Below are positions 1 to 6,546 of a stretch of 64,000 bases of DNA, one piece after another. This DNA comes from Paenibacillus polymyxa. Its GTDB lineage: Bacteria; Bacillota; Bacilli; Paenibacillales; Paenibacillaceae. The notes under the pieces are model-generated. The model was not told the DNA's origin. It saw only the letters and a list, made by a program, of their open reading frames with translations, and searched no databases. Every line of letters begins with the position of its first letter. The first letter of the stretch is position 1. The position numbers were made by a program, and so were the translations under genes. The stretch lies in the NCBI RefSeq assembly GCF_018614975.1, contig NZ_JAGGNR010000009.1:1-64000 (forward strand). Reading direction: 5' to 3'.

Positions 1-206
1 GGGTGAGCCTTCATAAGAACGTGAACATGATCCTTGTCATGATTCCATTCTTGTAACGTGATATTGTAATTGCACTGAATGTATTCGAATATCTCTTTCA
101 ACCTATTCGATATTTCATCACTTATTACTTTTCTCCGATACTTTACGACTAGAATAAGATGATAATGAAGCGAGAACACTGAATGATTATTAGAGTCTAA
201 TTCCAC
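1..206 (-). mobile_element. tnpA: IS200/IS605-family transposase TnpA (Y1 HUH), truncated by the window edge
   Basis: The reverse strand from a GTG at 206 reads an open frame that runs off the left edge, about 68 codons. It contains the typical IS200 N-terminus (LDSNNHSVFSLHYHLILVVKYR) in shortened form here as SNNHSVFSLHYHLILVVKYR and ends with the HUH metal-binding motif in DHVHVLMKAH. These small single-domain enzymes cut and rejoin single-stranded DNA with a catalytic tyrosine, which would lie beyond the edge. The GTG at 206 is preferred over one at 215 because an A/G-rich AAAAAGGC lies at proper distance. Whether the element is intact, and whether a tnpB accompanies it, cannot be seen. 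Confidence 0.85.
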
Positions 207-291
207 ATATATCACAGCCTTTTTTATATTACGACTGAACAATTATATTATAGCCTGGGCTAATCCAAAAGGGAAGACCATTGCCATTCAT

Positions 292-317
292 CCCATGACT
301 TTAGAAGTGAGGGAATT
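292..317. repeat. imperfect hairpin at the outer end of the IS200-like element
   Basis: TCCC...ACTT-TAG-AAGT...GGGA forms an imperfect hairpin about 90 bp upstream of tnpA. IS200/IS605 elements carry subterminal imperfect hairpins instead of terminal inverted repeats, so this is probably the recognition hairpin of the tnpA-proximal end. The exact element boundary cannot be set without a second copy. Confidence 0.45.
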
Positions 318-396
318 TTGACAACTTAGGGTTAAAACATGCAACATGAGGATGTCAAGACTCTAACAGGACTCCAAGAAGGTGAGAGGCTCCGAT

Positions 397-1260
397 TTAA
401 TGCTTGCCAAGATGTGAATCAGTTTCACGCTGGATCAGGCGCATCAGTTTGCGCTCGGTAGCGGTCTCTGGCGCAGGGGTGTAGACACTGCAACGCAGAT
501 CGGAACTACCCTGAACCTGCAACGAGGTCAGATCAAACAACATTTTGCCTGCTTTGGAATGCCTGAATTCGATTAATACGTCCGGGGCACTGCTGACGCT
601 GCTTTGTTTCCAAAGGGTATGAAAATCGGGATGTCTGTTCATCATGTCATCCAGAAATAAATTATACCATTCATCATCAACGTACTGGCCATAGTAAGCA
701 CGAAAAATCGCCAGAAATCCGCTAACAAAATCCTCCCAGTTCACCGCGAGCCTGCGAAACTCCTTTCGATCAAATAACAGACTGATCATATTCCGCTGTT
801 CGGGAGCAATCTGTTCAAAATCCATAAAAACATGCCGGGCAGCATCATTCCAGCCGACAATGTAACAACGCCGATCCGAGATCACAGTAGGGCAGTGATG
901 AAGTTCTTGCAAAATTTTCTGCAGGGAAGGGTGAAGTTGAACAGGTTCTTCTTCCGGTGTGGGCAGCTCCGAGTGATGTTCCATGGCGAGCGAAAACAGA
1001 TACTTTCGTTCATCTGCAGTAAGCCTCAGTGCTGAAGCAATGTTATCCAACACGGAATGGGATACCTGTATATCCCGACCTTGTTCAAGCCAGGTATACC
1101 ATGTGGTACTCACGCCTGCCAGTTGGGAAACCTCTTCTCTCCTCAGCCCGGGCGTTCTTCTCCGACTTCCAGTGGGTAAACCGACCGATTCGGGAGAAAT
1201 TTTGGAACGCTGTGTTTTCAGAAAAGTGGACAATGCCTGTAACCTGACATCATAGTTCAA
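397..1260 (-). CDS. XRE-family regulator with MmyB-like C-terminal domain
   Basis: DNA-binding regulator of 287 residues. Residues 1 to about 70 hold the helix-turn-helix with the family hallmark RRRTPGLRREEVSQLAGVS and TWYTWLEQGRD; residues about 105-270 match the MmyB-type ligand-binding region (DRRCYIVGWNDAARHVF). The ligand is unknown; family members often control a neighbouring oxidoreductase or lipid gene. The frame stays open upstream with an ATG at 1296, but that ATG overlaps the best -10 box on this strand, so translation more likely begins at the TTG at 1260, 3 nt after AAGGTGAT, giving a start MNYDVRLQALSTF typical of the family. Divergent from fabF, with 138 bp between the start codons, so probable regulation of fabF and of itself (inference). 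Confidence 0.85.
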   Translation of the reverse strand: MNYDVRLQALSTFLKTQRSKISPESVGLPTGSRRRTPGLRREEVSQLAGVSTTWYTWLEQGRDIQVSHSVLDNIASALRLTADERKYLFSLAMEHHSELPTPEEEPVQLHPSLQKILQELHHCPTVISDRRCYIVGWNDAARHVFMDFEQIAPEQRNMISLLFDRKEFRRLAVNWEDFVSGFLAIFRAYYGQYVDDEWYNLFLDDMMNRHPDFHTLWKQSSVSSAPDVLIEFRHSKAGKMLFDLTSLQVQGSSDLRCSVYTPAPETATERKLMRLIQRETDSHLGKH

Positions 1261-1294
1261 TCCATCACCTTCAATCCTCGTTATCATGGTAGTC

Positions 1295-1323
1295 ATTATA
1301 CTATTATAATTGACAACTTGTAA
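1295..1323 (-). promoter_or_regulatory. promoter of the MmyB-type regulator gene, overlapping a small palindrome
   Basis: Reverse strand TTACAA (1318-1323), 17 bp, TATAAT (1295-1300). The -10 covers the ATG at 1294-1296, which argues against that start. The spacer holds ACAACTTGT (a 9-bp palindrome) and on the forward strand a TTGACA at 1310-1315 facing fabF, so one short palindrome touches the -35 regions of both divergent genes and is a candidate operator. Confidence 0.6.
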
Positions 1324-1398
1324 TAGGATATTCAAAAGTGCACTATTAGTGGCAGAGCGTAAGAGCAAGGTAGACAAGAGCGCTGAAGGAGGATGGAC

Positions 1399-2637
1399 AT
1401 GGAACGAGTCGTGATTACAGGTATGGGAATCATCTCTCCTTTGGGAAATGATGTACATACATTCTGGAATGGATTAATTGAGGGCAGATCAGGTGTATCG
1501 CCTTTAGAACATTTTGATACAGCTTCGTACAAGACGAGAATCGCTGGTGTGGTCCGTGATTTTGATGGTGAAGAGCAATTTGGGCGCAAGGAAGCAAGAC
1601 GCATGGACCGATTCGTTCAATTCGCTGTTGCTGCTGCGGATCAGGCTGTATCGCAATCGGGTCTTGTGATGGATGAATTGGACCGTGAACGGGTAGGTGT
1701 ATATATTGGTTCAGGCATAGGCGGCATCCAGACATTGATGGAACAAGGCAGGGTCCTGTCTGATCGGGGACCTGCGCGCGTCAGCCCAACACTGGTACCT
1801 ATGATGATCTCCAATATGGCTGCGGCTATGGTCAGTATGAGATTTGGCTGCTGGGGGCCGACATTGTCGCCAGTAACAGCTTGTTCCATTGGAAATACCG
1901 CCATTGGAGAGGCTTTCAGGTTAATTCGTCATGGCGGAGCCGATGTCATTATTGCTGGAGGAACAGAAGCGGCTGTAACCGAGGTGTCGCTGGCAAGCTT
2001 CGGTAATGCGACAGCGTTATCAACAAGAAATGAAGCGTCCCAAACAGCAAGTCGTCCATTTGACGCAGGGAGAGACGGTTTTGTCATGGCGGAGGGCGCT
2101 GGAATTTTGGTTGTTGAGTCACTATCTCATGCACTGGGAAGAGGAGCGAATATTCTTGCCGAAGTGATTGGTTATGGTGCCAGTTCAGATGCATATCATA
2201 TGGTAGCTACCCACCCGGAAGGGCGGGGTGCATATCTGGCGATGAAAGCATCACTGAAAGAAGCTCAGATTGGACCTGAAGATATTGATGTGATTAATGC
2301 TCATGCCACCAGTACGGAGGCGGGTGATCTGTCTGAGACAAGAGCCATTAAACAACTTTTCGGGACAGGTGCCTATGATATTCCAGTCACAGCGAATAAG
2401 TCCATGACGGGACATATGCTTGGTGCAGCAGGTGGTGCGGAGGCGATCTCACTTATTCAAACCCTGCGGCATGGCATCATTCCTCCAACTATCAATCAGG
2501 AGCAGAGGGACCCTGAATGTGATCTGGATTATGTACCAAACGAGGCAAGAAGAGCGGATTTGTGGATTGGGATGTCTAATTCATTTGGCTTCGGTGGACA
2601 TAATGCGGTTATTGTTCTTCAAAAGTATTCATCTTAA
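1399..2637 (+). CDS. fabF: beta-ketoacyl-[acyl-carrier-protein] synthase II (KAS II)
   Basis: Condensing enzyme of type II fatty acid synthesis: adds malonyl-ACP to an acyl-ACP. 412 residues, normal FabF length. The catalytic Cys-His-His triad is readable: C162 in VTACSIGNTAIGEA, H302 in NAHATSTEAGD, H339 in KSMTGHMLGAAGG. The ATG at 1399 is chosen because AAGGAGG (1386-1392) abuts an earlier in-frame ATG at 1393 too closely and is 6 nt from 1399. The gene stands alone, not next to fabH, acpP or other fab genes, and is divergent from a regulator, so it may be a second, conditionally expressed FabF rather than the housekeeping copy (inference). The motif NAHATST differs from the common NAHGTST by one residue. 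Confidence 0.92.
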   Translation: MERVVITGMGIISPLGNDVHTFWNGLIEGRSGVSPLEHFDTASYKTRIAGVVRDFDGEEQFGRKEARRMDRFVQFAVAAADQAVSQSGLVMDELDRERVGVYIGSGIGGIQTLMEQGRVLSDRGPARVSPTLVPMMISNMAAAMVSMRFGCWGPTLSPVTACSIGNTAIGEAFRLIRHGGADVIIAGGTEAAVTEVSLASFGNATALSTRNEASQTASRPFDAGRDGFVMAEGAGILVVESLSHALGRGANILAEVIGYGASSDAYHMVATHPEGRGAYLAMKASLKEAQIGPEDIDVINAHATSTEAGDLSETRAIKQLFGTGAYDIPVTANKSMTGHMLGAAGGAEAISLIQTLRHGIIPPTINQEQRDPECDLDYVPNEARRADLWIGMSNSFGFGGHNAVIVLQKYSS

Positions 2638-2649
2638 GTAAAAAGACAG

Positions 2650-2740
2650 CCGTAACCAAAGAAACAGCGCTGCCTGATGGGGCAACGCTGTTTCTTTGGT
2701 TACTTATGGATCACTCGTAAACACTGTATCTTGGTTACGG
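2650..2740. terminator. long hairpin between convergent fabF and nasA, with a third repeat arm
   Basis: GTAACCAAAGAAACAGCG (from 2652) pairs with its perfect complement ending at 2703 around a TGCC/GGCA-closed loop, an 18-bp stem or longer. A further CTTGGTTACGG at 2730-2740 is a second complement to CCGTAACCAAAG at 2650-2661, so two alternative foldings exist. On the reverse strand the stem is followed by a short T-rich stretch. It probably ends both convergent transcripts. Confidence 0.7.
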
Positions 2741-2757
2741 CCGAGTGGTTGTACACC

Positions 2758-3990
2758 TCAGGAAGAGAGGGATGTTGAATCGGCCATGCCTTTGTTGCCC
2801 CGATTCAACCAGCTCACACGCCAGCGGGATTGCATGAAGAGAACCAGGAACAGGGAAGCTGCTGCAATCAGGCTAAGAATGACAAAACCTGGTGTATAGG
2901 ATTGATAGCTGCTGTACAGTTGACCGAGAATCAGTGGCAGTGCATACCCGCCCAATCCGCCAGCGGCACCTACAATACCAGTCATCAGACCAATTTCGTT
3001 GCCGAAGCGTTGGGGAACCAGTTGGAACACGGAGCCATTTCCGGCTCCCAGACACATCATACCGAGGAACAACATGACTACCACCACAGGCAGAGGTGGC
3101 ATGAAGGATACGCCAATTAGCATAATACAGGCTCCTGTGTACAGGAAAGTTAGCATGCGGGTTCCACCAATTTTGTCCGCCAGATAACCCCCGACAGGTC
3201 GGAAGAAACTGCCTGCGATTACACAGAAGGTGGTAATGTCTGCGGCTCGAACAGGAGATAGTCCATACTGGGTGTTGAAGAAGATGGTGAGATAGTTACA
3301 TAATCCAACGAAGCCACCAAAGGTTACACAATAGAAGGCACAGAATACCCAAGCATCTTTTTGTTTAAGCAGACTTCCGTATTGGGACAATTTCTTGGGT
3401 TCAGGCCGGTTAGGGCTATTCTTGGCAAAGATAGAAAAGAGGATGAATACAATAGCGATCGGTATAATAGCAAGTCCGAACACAACTTCCCAGCTGCCAA
3501 AATGCGTAGCCAAGCGATTGGCAAACAACGTCGCGAGTACGGTTCCGCTGTTACCCGCCCCGGCAATACCCATGGCCAGACCCTGATGCTCTTTGCCATA
3601 CCATTGGCCTGCCAGAGGTAGCGCAGCAGCAAAGGAGGCGCCTGCGACACCGAGCAAGAGTGCCACCACGTACAGTTGGCTTAAGGAGTCTACCCATAAC
3701 CAGCCGAGTAATAAGGGAACAAGGGTGACGAGCATCCCGATCTGTGCGGTCAGTTTCGGACCTATATAATCCGACATGAAGCCAAGCACAAGCCGCAGGA
3801 TGGAGCCGCCAAGAATAGGCAATGCGACCAGATTGGCCTTCTCCAGCGGAGTCATCGGATAGTCCAATGCAATGACAACTGCGAGTGGACCAAGCATCCC
3901 CCATATCATAAAACTGATGTCAAAATACATAAACGCCCCGAAGAGGGTGGGCTTATGCCCGCTTTTCCAAAAACTTTTGCTCTCCATCAT
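2758..3990 (-). CDS. nasA: nitrate/nitrite transporter, major facilitator NNP family
   Basis: Twelve-helix inner membrane carrier of 410 residues that imports nitrate (or exchanges nitrite). Family signs: the nitrate signature region AGAGNSGTV near residue 140, a second glycine-rich LGAGNGSVFQLVP near residue 320, and the conserved arginine in GGSILRLVLGF. The same divergent nasA-nasB order occurs in Bacillus subtilis, so an assimilatory role (NasA) fits better than respiratory NarK. Tandem ATG codons at 3990 and 3987 follow GAGGAGCGATGATGG; the first is used here. Transcription starts about 170 bp upstream and passes through an ANTAR-type attenuator leader (4051-4130). A GlnR/TnrA box overlaps its promoter. 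Confidence 0.93.
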   Translation of the reverse strand: MMESKSFWKSGHKPTLFGAFMYFDISFMIWGMLGPLAVVIALDYPMTPLEKANLVALPILGGSILRLVLGFMSDYIGPKLTAQIGMLVTLVPLLLGWLWVDSLSQLYVVALLLGVAGASFAAALPLAGQWYGKEHQGLAMGIAGAGNSGTVLATLFANRLATHFGSWEVVFGLAIIPIAIVFILFSIFAKNSPNRPEPKKLSQYGSLLKQKDAWVFCAFYCVTFGGFVGLCNYLTIFFNTQYGLSPVRAADITTFCVIAGSFFRPVGGYLADKIGGTRMLTFLYTGACIMLIGVSFMPPLPVVVVMLFLGMMCLGAGNGSVFQLVPQRFGNEIGLMTGIVGAAGGLGGYALPLILGQLYSSYQSYTPGFVILSLIAAASLFLVLFMQSRWRVSWLNRGNKGMADSTSLSS

Positions 3991-4050
3991 CCATCATCGC
4001 TCCTCATCCAATTGAGATCTTCGTGATTTGTCTATGTGCGTGTTGAGGCA

Positions 4051-4130
4051 GAAAAAGACCGCAATTCGTCCAGATCTGAACGATTTGCGGCCCCGTTGCC
4101 GACAGGCGGTACACGTCATTGTGTTCCCGC
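4051..4130 (-). promoter_or_regulatory. ANTAR-type two-hairpin attenuator in the nasA leader, with intrinsic terminator
   Basis: On the nasA transcript: hairpin P1 (4106-4130) with ACAC/GTGT and GCGG/CCGC helices and hexaloop AATGAC; 4-nt linker; hairpin P2 (4088-4101) with CGGC/GCCG stem and hexaloop AACGGG; then a terminator (4059-4090, CCGCAA...TTGCGG, inner CGT/ACG) followed by TCTTTTTC (4050s). Both loops have A1 and G4, the known signature for ANTAR protein binding. The 3' arm of P2 is part of the terminator's 5' arm, so the two structures exclude each other: a bound ANTAR regulator would hold P2 and allow read-through into nasA. Confidence 0.85.
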
Positions 4131-4140
4131 ATCTGAGTTG

Positions 4141-4156
4141 ATCACAGCACTGTGAT
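4141..4156. promoter_or_regulatory. 16-bp palindrome in the nasA leader
   Basis: ATCACAGCACTGTGAT is an inverted repeat (7-bp arms, CA centre) lying just downstream of the predicted nasA transcription start and upstream of P1. It may be an operator or a short 5' RNA hairpin. The arm order (TCACA first) is opposite to that of CRP/FNR sites, so it is not assigned to that family. Confidence 0.35.
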
Positions 4157-4166
4157 TTTGATTCAA

Positions 4167-4196
4167 ATTATAATCAAGAGAAAATGTATATGTCAA
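4167..4196 (-). promoter_or_regulatory. nasA promoter
   Basis: Reverse strand TTGACA (4191-4196), 18-bp spacer, TATAAT (4167-4172). Start expected near 4160, about 30 nt ahead of the first leader hairpin. The -35 hexamer is inside the GlnR/TnrA box at 4191-4207. Confidence 0.75.
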
Positions 4197-4207
4197 CAAA
4201 AATTACA
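4191..4207. promoter_or_regulatory. GlnR/TnrA box overlapping the nasA -35 element
   Basis: TGTCA-N7-TTACA matches the TGTNA-N7-TNACA consensus at every fixed position. It also lies in an 18-bp perfect palindrome-containing stretch (AAAATTACATGTAATTTT, 4199-4216). Position over the -35 suggests repression when bound, or activation of the opposite promoter about 100 bp away (inference). Confidence 0.75.
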
Positions 4208-4253
4208 TGTAATTTTAAATAATTCATTTTTTAATGGTTATTCGCATTTTTAA

Positions 4254-4270
4254 TGTTAATTTAGTTGACA
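4254..4270. promoter_or_regulatory. GlnR/TnrA box overlapping the nasB -35 element
   Basis: TGTTA-N7-TGACA is a full consensus match. Its last half-site contains the TTGACA (-35) of the nasB promoter, exactly mirroring the arrangement on the nasA side. Confidence 0.78.
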
Positions 4271-4293
4271 TTAAATTGAGATTCCCTTAATCT
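4265..4293 (+). promoter_or_regulatory. nasBC promoter
   Basis: TTGACA (4265-4270), 17-bp spacer, TAATCT (4288-4293); start expected near 4300, just ahead of the P1 hairpin at 4305. A second possible -10, TAATAT at 4299-4304, would remove half of P1 from the RNA and is therefore less likely. Confidence 0.7.
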
Positions 4294-4304
4294 GAATCTA
4301 ATAT

Positions 4305-4376
4305 GAATCTACACAATGGCGTGTGGATTCCGGAGGCAACGGTGCCCTTTTCCGAATCATGGAGAAGGGATTTTTC
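4305..4376 (+). promoter_or_regulatory. ANTAR-type two-hairpin attenuator in the nasBC leader, with intrinsic terminator
   Basis: P1: GAATCTACAC (4305-4314) pairs over 10 bp, one a G-U, with 4321-4330; hexaloop AATGGC (4315-4320). Linker of 4 nt. P2: GGC (4335-4337) with GCC (4344-4346); hexaloop AACGGT (4338-4343). Terminator: CCCTTTTCC (4345-4353) pairs with GGAGAAGGG (4361-4369), then ATTTTTC. Both loops have A1 and G4, and P2 overlaps the terminator arm. Same design, spacing and loop sequences (AATG.., AACGG.) as the opposite nasA leader. Confidence 0.85.
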
Positions 4377-4414
4377 TGTTTATTTTCAGGAGTGAGAGAG
4401 ATAGGGGGCAGCCT

Positions 4415-6526
4415 ATGAGCAGAGGCAAACTGTTGATTATCGGGAATGGCATGGCTGGAGTGAAATGTGTCGAAGAGATCATCGCACTGGAGCCTAATAT
4501 GTATGAGATTGTAATTTACGGTAATGAACCCCGTCCCAACTACAATCGGATCATGTTATCGAAAGTATTGCAGGGTGAGCATTCGTTACAGGATATCATT
4601 ATCAATGATTGGACCTGGTATGCCGAGCATCATATACGGCTATGTACAGGTGAAACGGTACACCGCATTGATACCCGTGGAAAATATATCGAGACGGAAT
4701 CCGGACTAAAAGAAACCTATGATATCCTGATTCTGGCGACAGGGTCTTCACCTTTTATCCCACCGATTCCGGGAATGGATAAAGAGCGGGTCATGTCCTT
4801 CCGAACGATTGATGATTGTACGCGCATGTCTGATTATTCCAAAACCTATCGCAAGGCCGCAGTCATTGGTGGCGGATTGCTTGGGCTGGAGGCTGCGCGC
4901 GGGTTGCTTCATCTGGGCATGGAAGCTGTGGTGGTCCATAACGCACATCACATTATGAACCGGCAGCTGGATCAGAAGGCTGCCGCGATGCTTCAACAGG
5001 TACTTGAAGGGCAGGGTATGTCCTTTCTTTTGGCCAAAAATACGCAGAAAATTACCGGACGATCGCAGGCCCAGGGGCTGCTGTTCACAGATGGCTCCAA
5101 GCTTGAAGCTCAGGTTGTCATTGTCGCTGTAGGGATTCGGCCAAATGTGGATCTGGCCAGACGAAGTGGAATCGCCACCAATCGGGCAATTATAGTAGAT
5201 GACTACATGCGCACCAGTGTACCGGATATATACGCAGTTGGGGAATGTGCTGAGCATCGGGGAATCAGTTATGGTCTGGTCGCCCCCTTATACGAGCAGG
5301 GGAAAGTACTCGCACGTACACTCTGTGGACAGGAAACGCCTGAATACAAGGGTTCAATTCCTTACTCACAACTGAAGGTATCGGGAGTTGATGTTTTCTC
5401 GGCGGGTGAGATTAGCGGGGAAGACATGCAGACTGCCATTCAACATCTGGATCGCATTCGAGGCACATACAAAAAAGTACTGATGCAGGCTGGCAAAGTG
5501 CGCGGCGCCATTTTATTTGGAGATACAGCCGAAGGAACGGCTTTGCTTGGACTGGTGCAACGAGGTGCGGATGTAGCGGAATTGGCTCCGCGTGAAGGGG
5601 CCCCGGACCCGGCTGAGATGGCTGCTGCGGCATTACCAGCTCAGGAGACCGTATGTGCCTGTAACAATGTGACCAAGGCTGTCATTATGAAGGCTATTCA
5701 GGAACAGGGCCTCGAGACGGCAGATCAGGTGAAGGAGCAGACGAAGGCTTCAGGTTCATGCGGGGGTTGTCGCCCGATGGTGGCTGTGCTGTTGAAACAT
5801 ACACATAATCTGGAAAAAAGCGGCGGTGGCGCAGGGGCTACACCGGATAAACCTGTTTCAATGCCGGTCTGCAGTTGTACGGAGCTTGGGCATGCAGAAC
5901 TGAAGGAAATGCTGGATGACATCGATGTTCTGGAGACATGGCCACCAGACATATCTTTGATCTTGCAGAAGCTGGGTTGGGGTTCGGAGCATGGCTGCAC
6001 GGTATGTCGCCCCGTAATTCATTATTACTTACAGGTCTCCGGTGGAACGATGGTTGTTAGAGAGATCGAAGGTCACTCAGAGGTTCAGGTGCGTTGGGAT
6101 GATCAGATCCCGTTGTCTTCCTATGCGAGGGATGCCAGGGGATTGGCTACACAACTTCGTACAAGTTGGATCGGCGCTGCGATGCCGTCGCCGGTGAATA
6201 TAGGCGTCGCACCGGGTCCTGGTTCGTTGGTGAGCGCACTGGTGCAAGATATCGGCTTGCTGGCTTCACCGGCTGGATGGGAGATTTACGCAGGCGGTCA
6301 TGCAGAACATCCGGTCAAACAAGGTGGCTTGCTCGGGGTGGTTGAAACAGAGGTGCAAGCAGCCACACTCGCATCAGCCTGCCTTCAATGGTATCGCCAA
6401 ACCGCTTGGTATGATGAGCCGTTATGGGCCTGGACGGAGCGTTTGGGATTCATGTCGATTCGGGAAACGCTACTGGATGATCAGTTGCAGAAGGAACTTG
6501 CAGCTACGCTTCAAGTTGATATATAG
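4415..6526 (+). CDS. nasB: assimilatory nitrate reductase electron-transfer subunit
   Basis: Flavoprotein that passes electrons from NAD(P)H to NasC for cytoplasmic nitrate reduction. 703 residues. FAD-binding GNGMAG near residue 8; NAD(P)-binding VIGGGLLGLEAARGL near residue 150; a first BFD-like [2Fe-2S] domain with C414, C416, C449 and C452 (CACNNV...CGGC); a second cysteine set C486, C488, C528, C531. The last 170 residues resemble the C-terminus of sirohaem nitrite reductases (QDIGLLASPAGWEIYAGG) but lack the four sirohaem/[4Fe-4S] cysteines, so this end is vestigial and the protein is not NirB. The ATG at 4415 follows GGGGGC; upstream in-frame codons from 4316 lie inside the attenuator leader. 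Followed 20 bp later by nasC. Confidence 0.9.
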   Translation: MSRGKLLIIGNGMAGVKCVEEIIALEPNMYEIVIYGNEPRPNYNRIMLSKVLQGEHSLQDIIINDWTWYAEHHIRLCTGETVHRIDTRGKYIETESGLKETYDILILATGSSPFIPPIPGMDKERVMSFRTIDDCTRMSDYSKTYRKAAVIGGGLLGLEAARGLLHLGMEAVVVHNAHHIMNRQLDQKAAAMLQQVLEGQGMSFLLAKNTQKITGRSQAQGLLFTDGSKLEAQVVIVAVGIRPNVDLARRSGIATNRAIIVDDYMRTSVPDIYAVGECAEHRGISYGLVAPLYEQGKVLARTLCGQETPEYKGSIPYSQLKVSGVDVFSAGEISGEDMQTAIQHLDRIRGTYKKVLMQAGKVRGAILFGDTAEGTALLGLVQRGADVAELAPREGAPDPAEMAAAALPAQETVCACNNVTKAVIMKAIQEQGLETADQVKEQTKASGSCGGCRPMVAVLLKHTHNLEKSGGGAGATPDKPVSMPVCSCTELGHAELKEMLDDIDVLETWPPDISLILQKLGWGSEHGCTVCRPVIHYYLQVSGGTMVVREIEGHSEVQVRWDDQIPLSSYARDARGLATQLRTSWIGAAMPSPVNIGVAPGPGSLVSALVQDIGLLASPAGWEIYAGGHAEHPVKQGGLLGVVETEVQAATLASACLQWYRQTAWYDEPLWAWTERLGFMSIRETLLDDQLQKELAATLQVDI

Positions 6527-6546
6527 ATGAAAGGCGGGGATGGAAG

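Noticed and set aside
4145..4180. FNR-like TTGAT...ATCAA symmetry near the nasA promoter
   Set aside because: Half-sites are 10 bp apart instead of 4, so not an FNR box.
4415..6526. NirB (nitrite reductase large subunit) as the name for this gene
   Set aside because: No sirohaem/[4Fe-4S] cysteines and the next gene is a NasC-type molybdoenzyme, so NasB.
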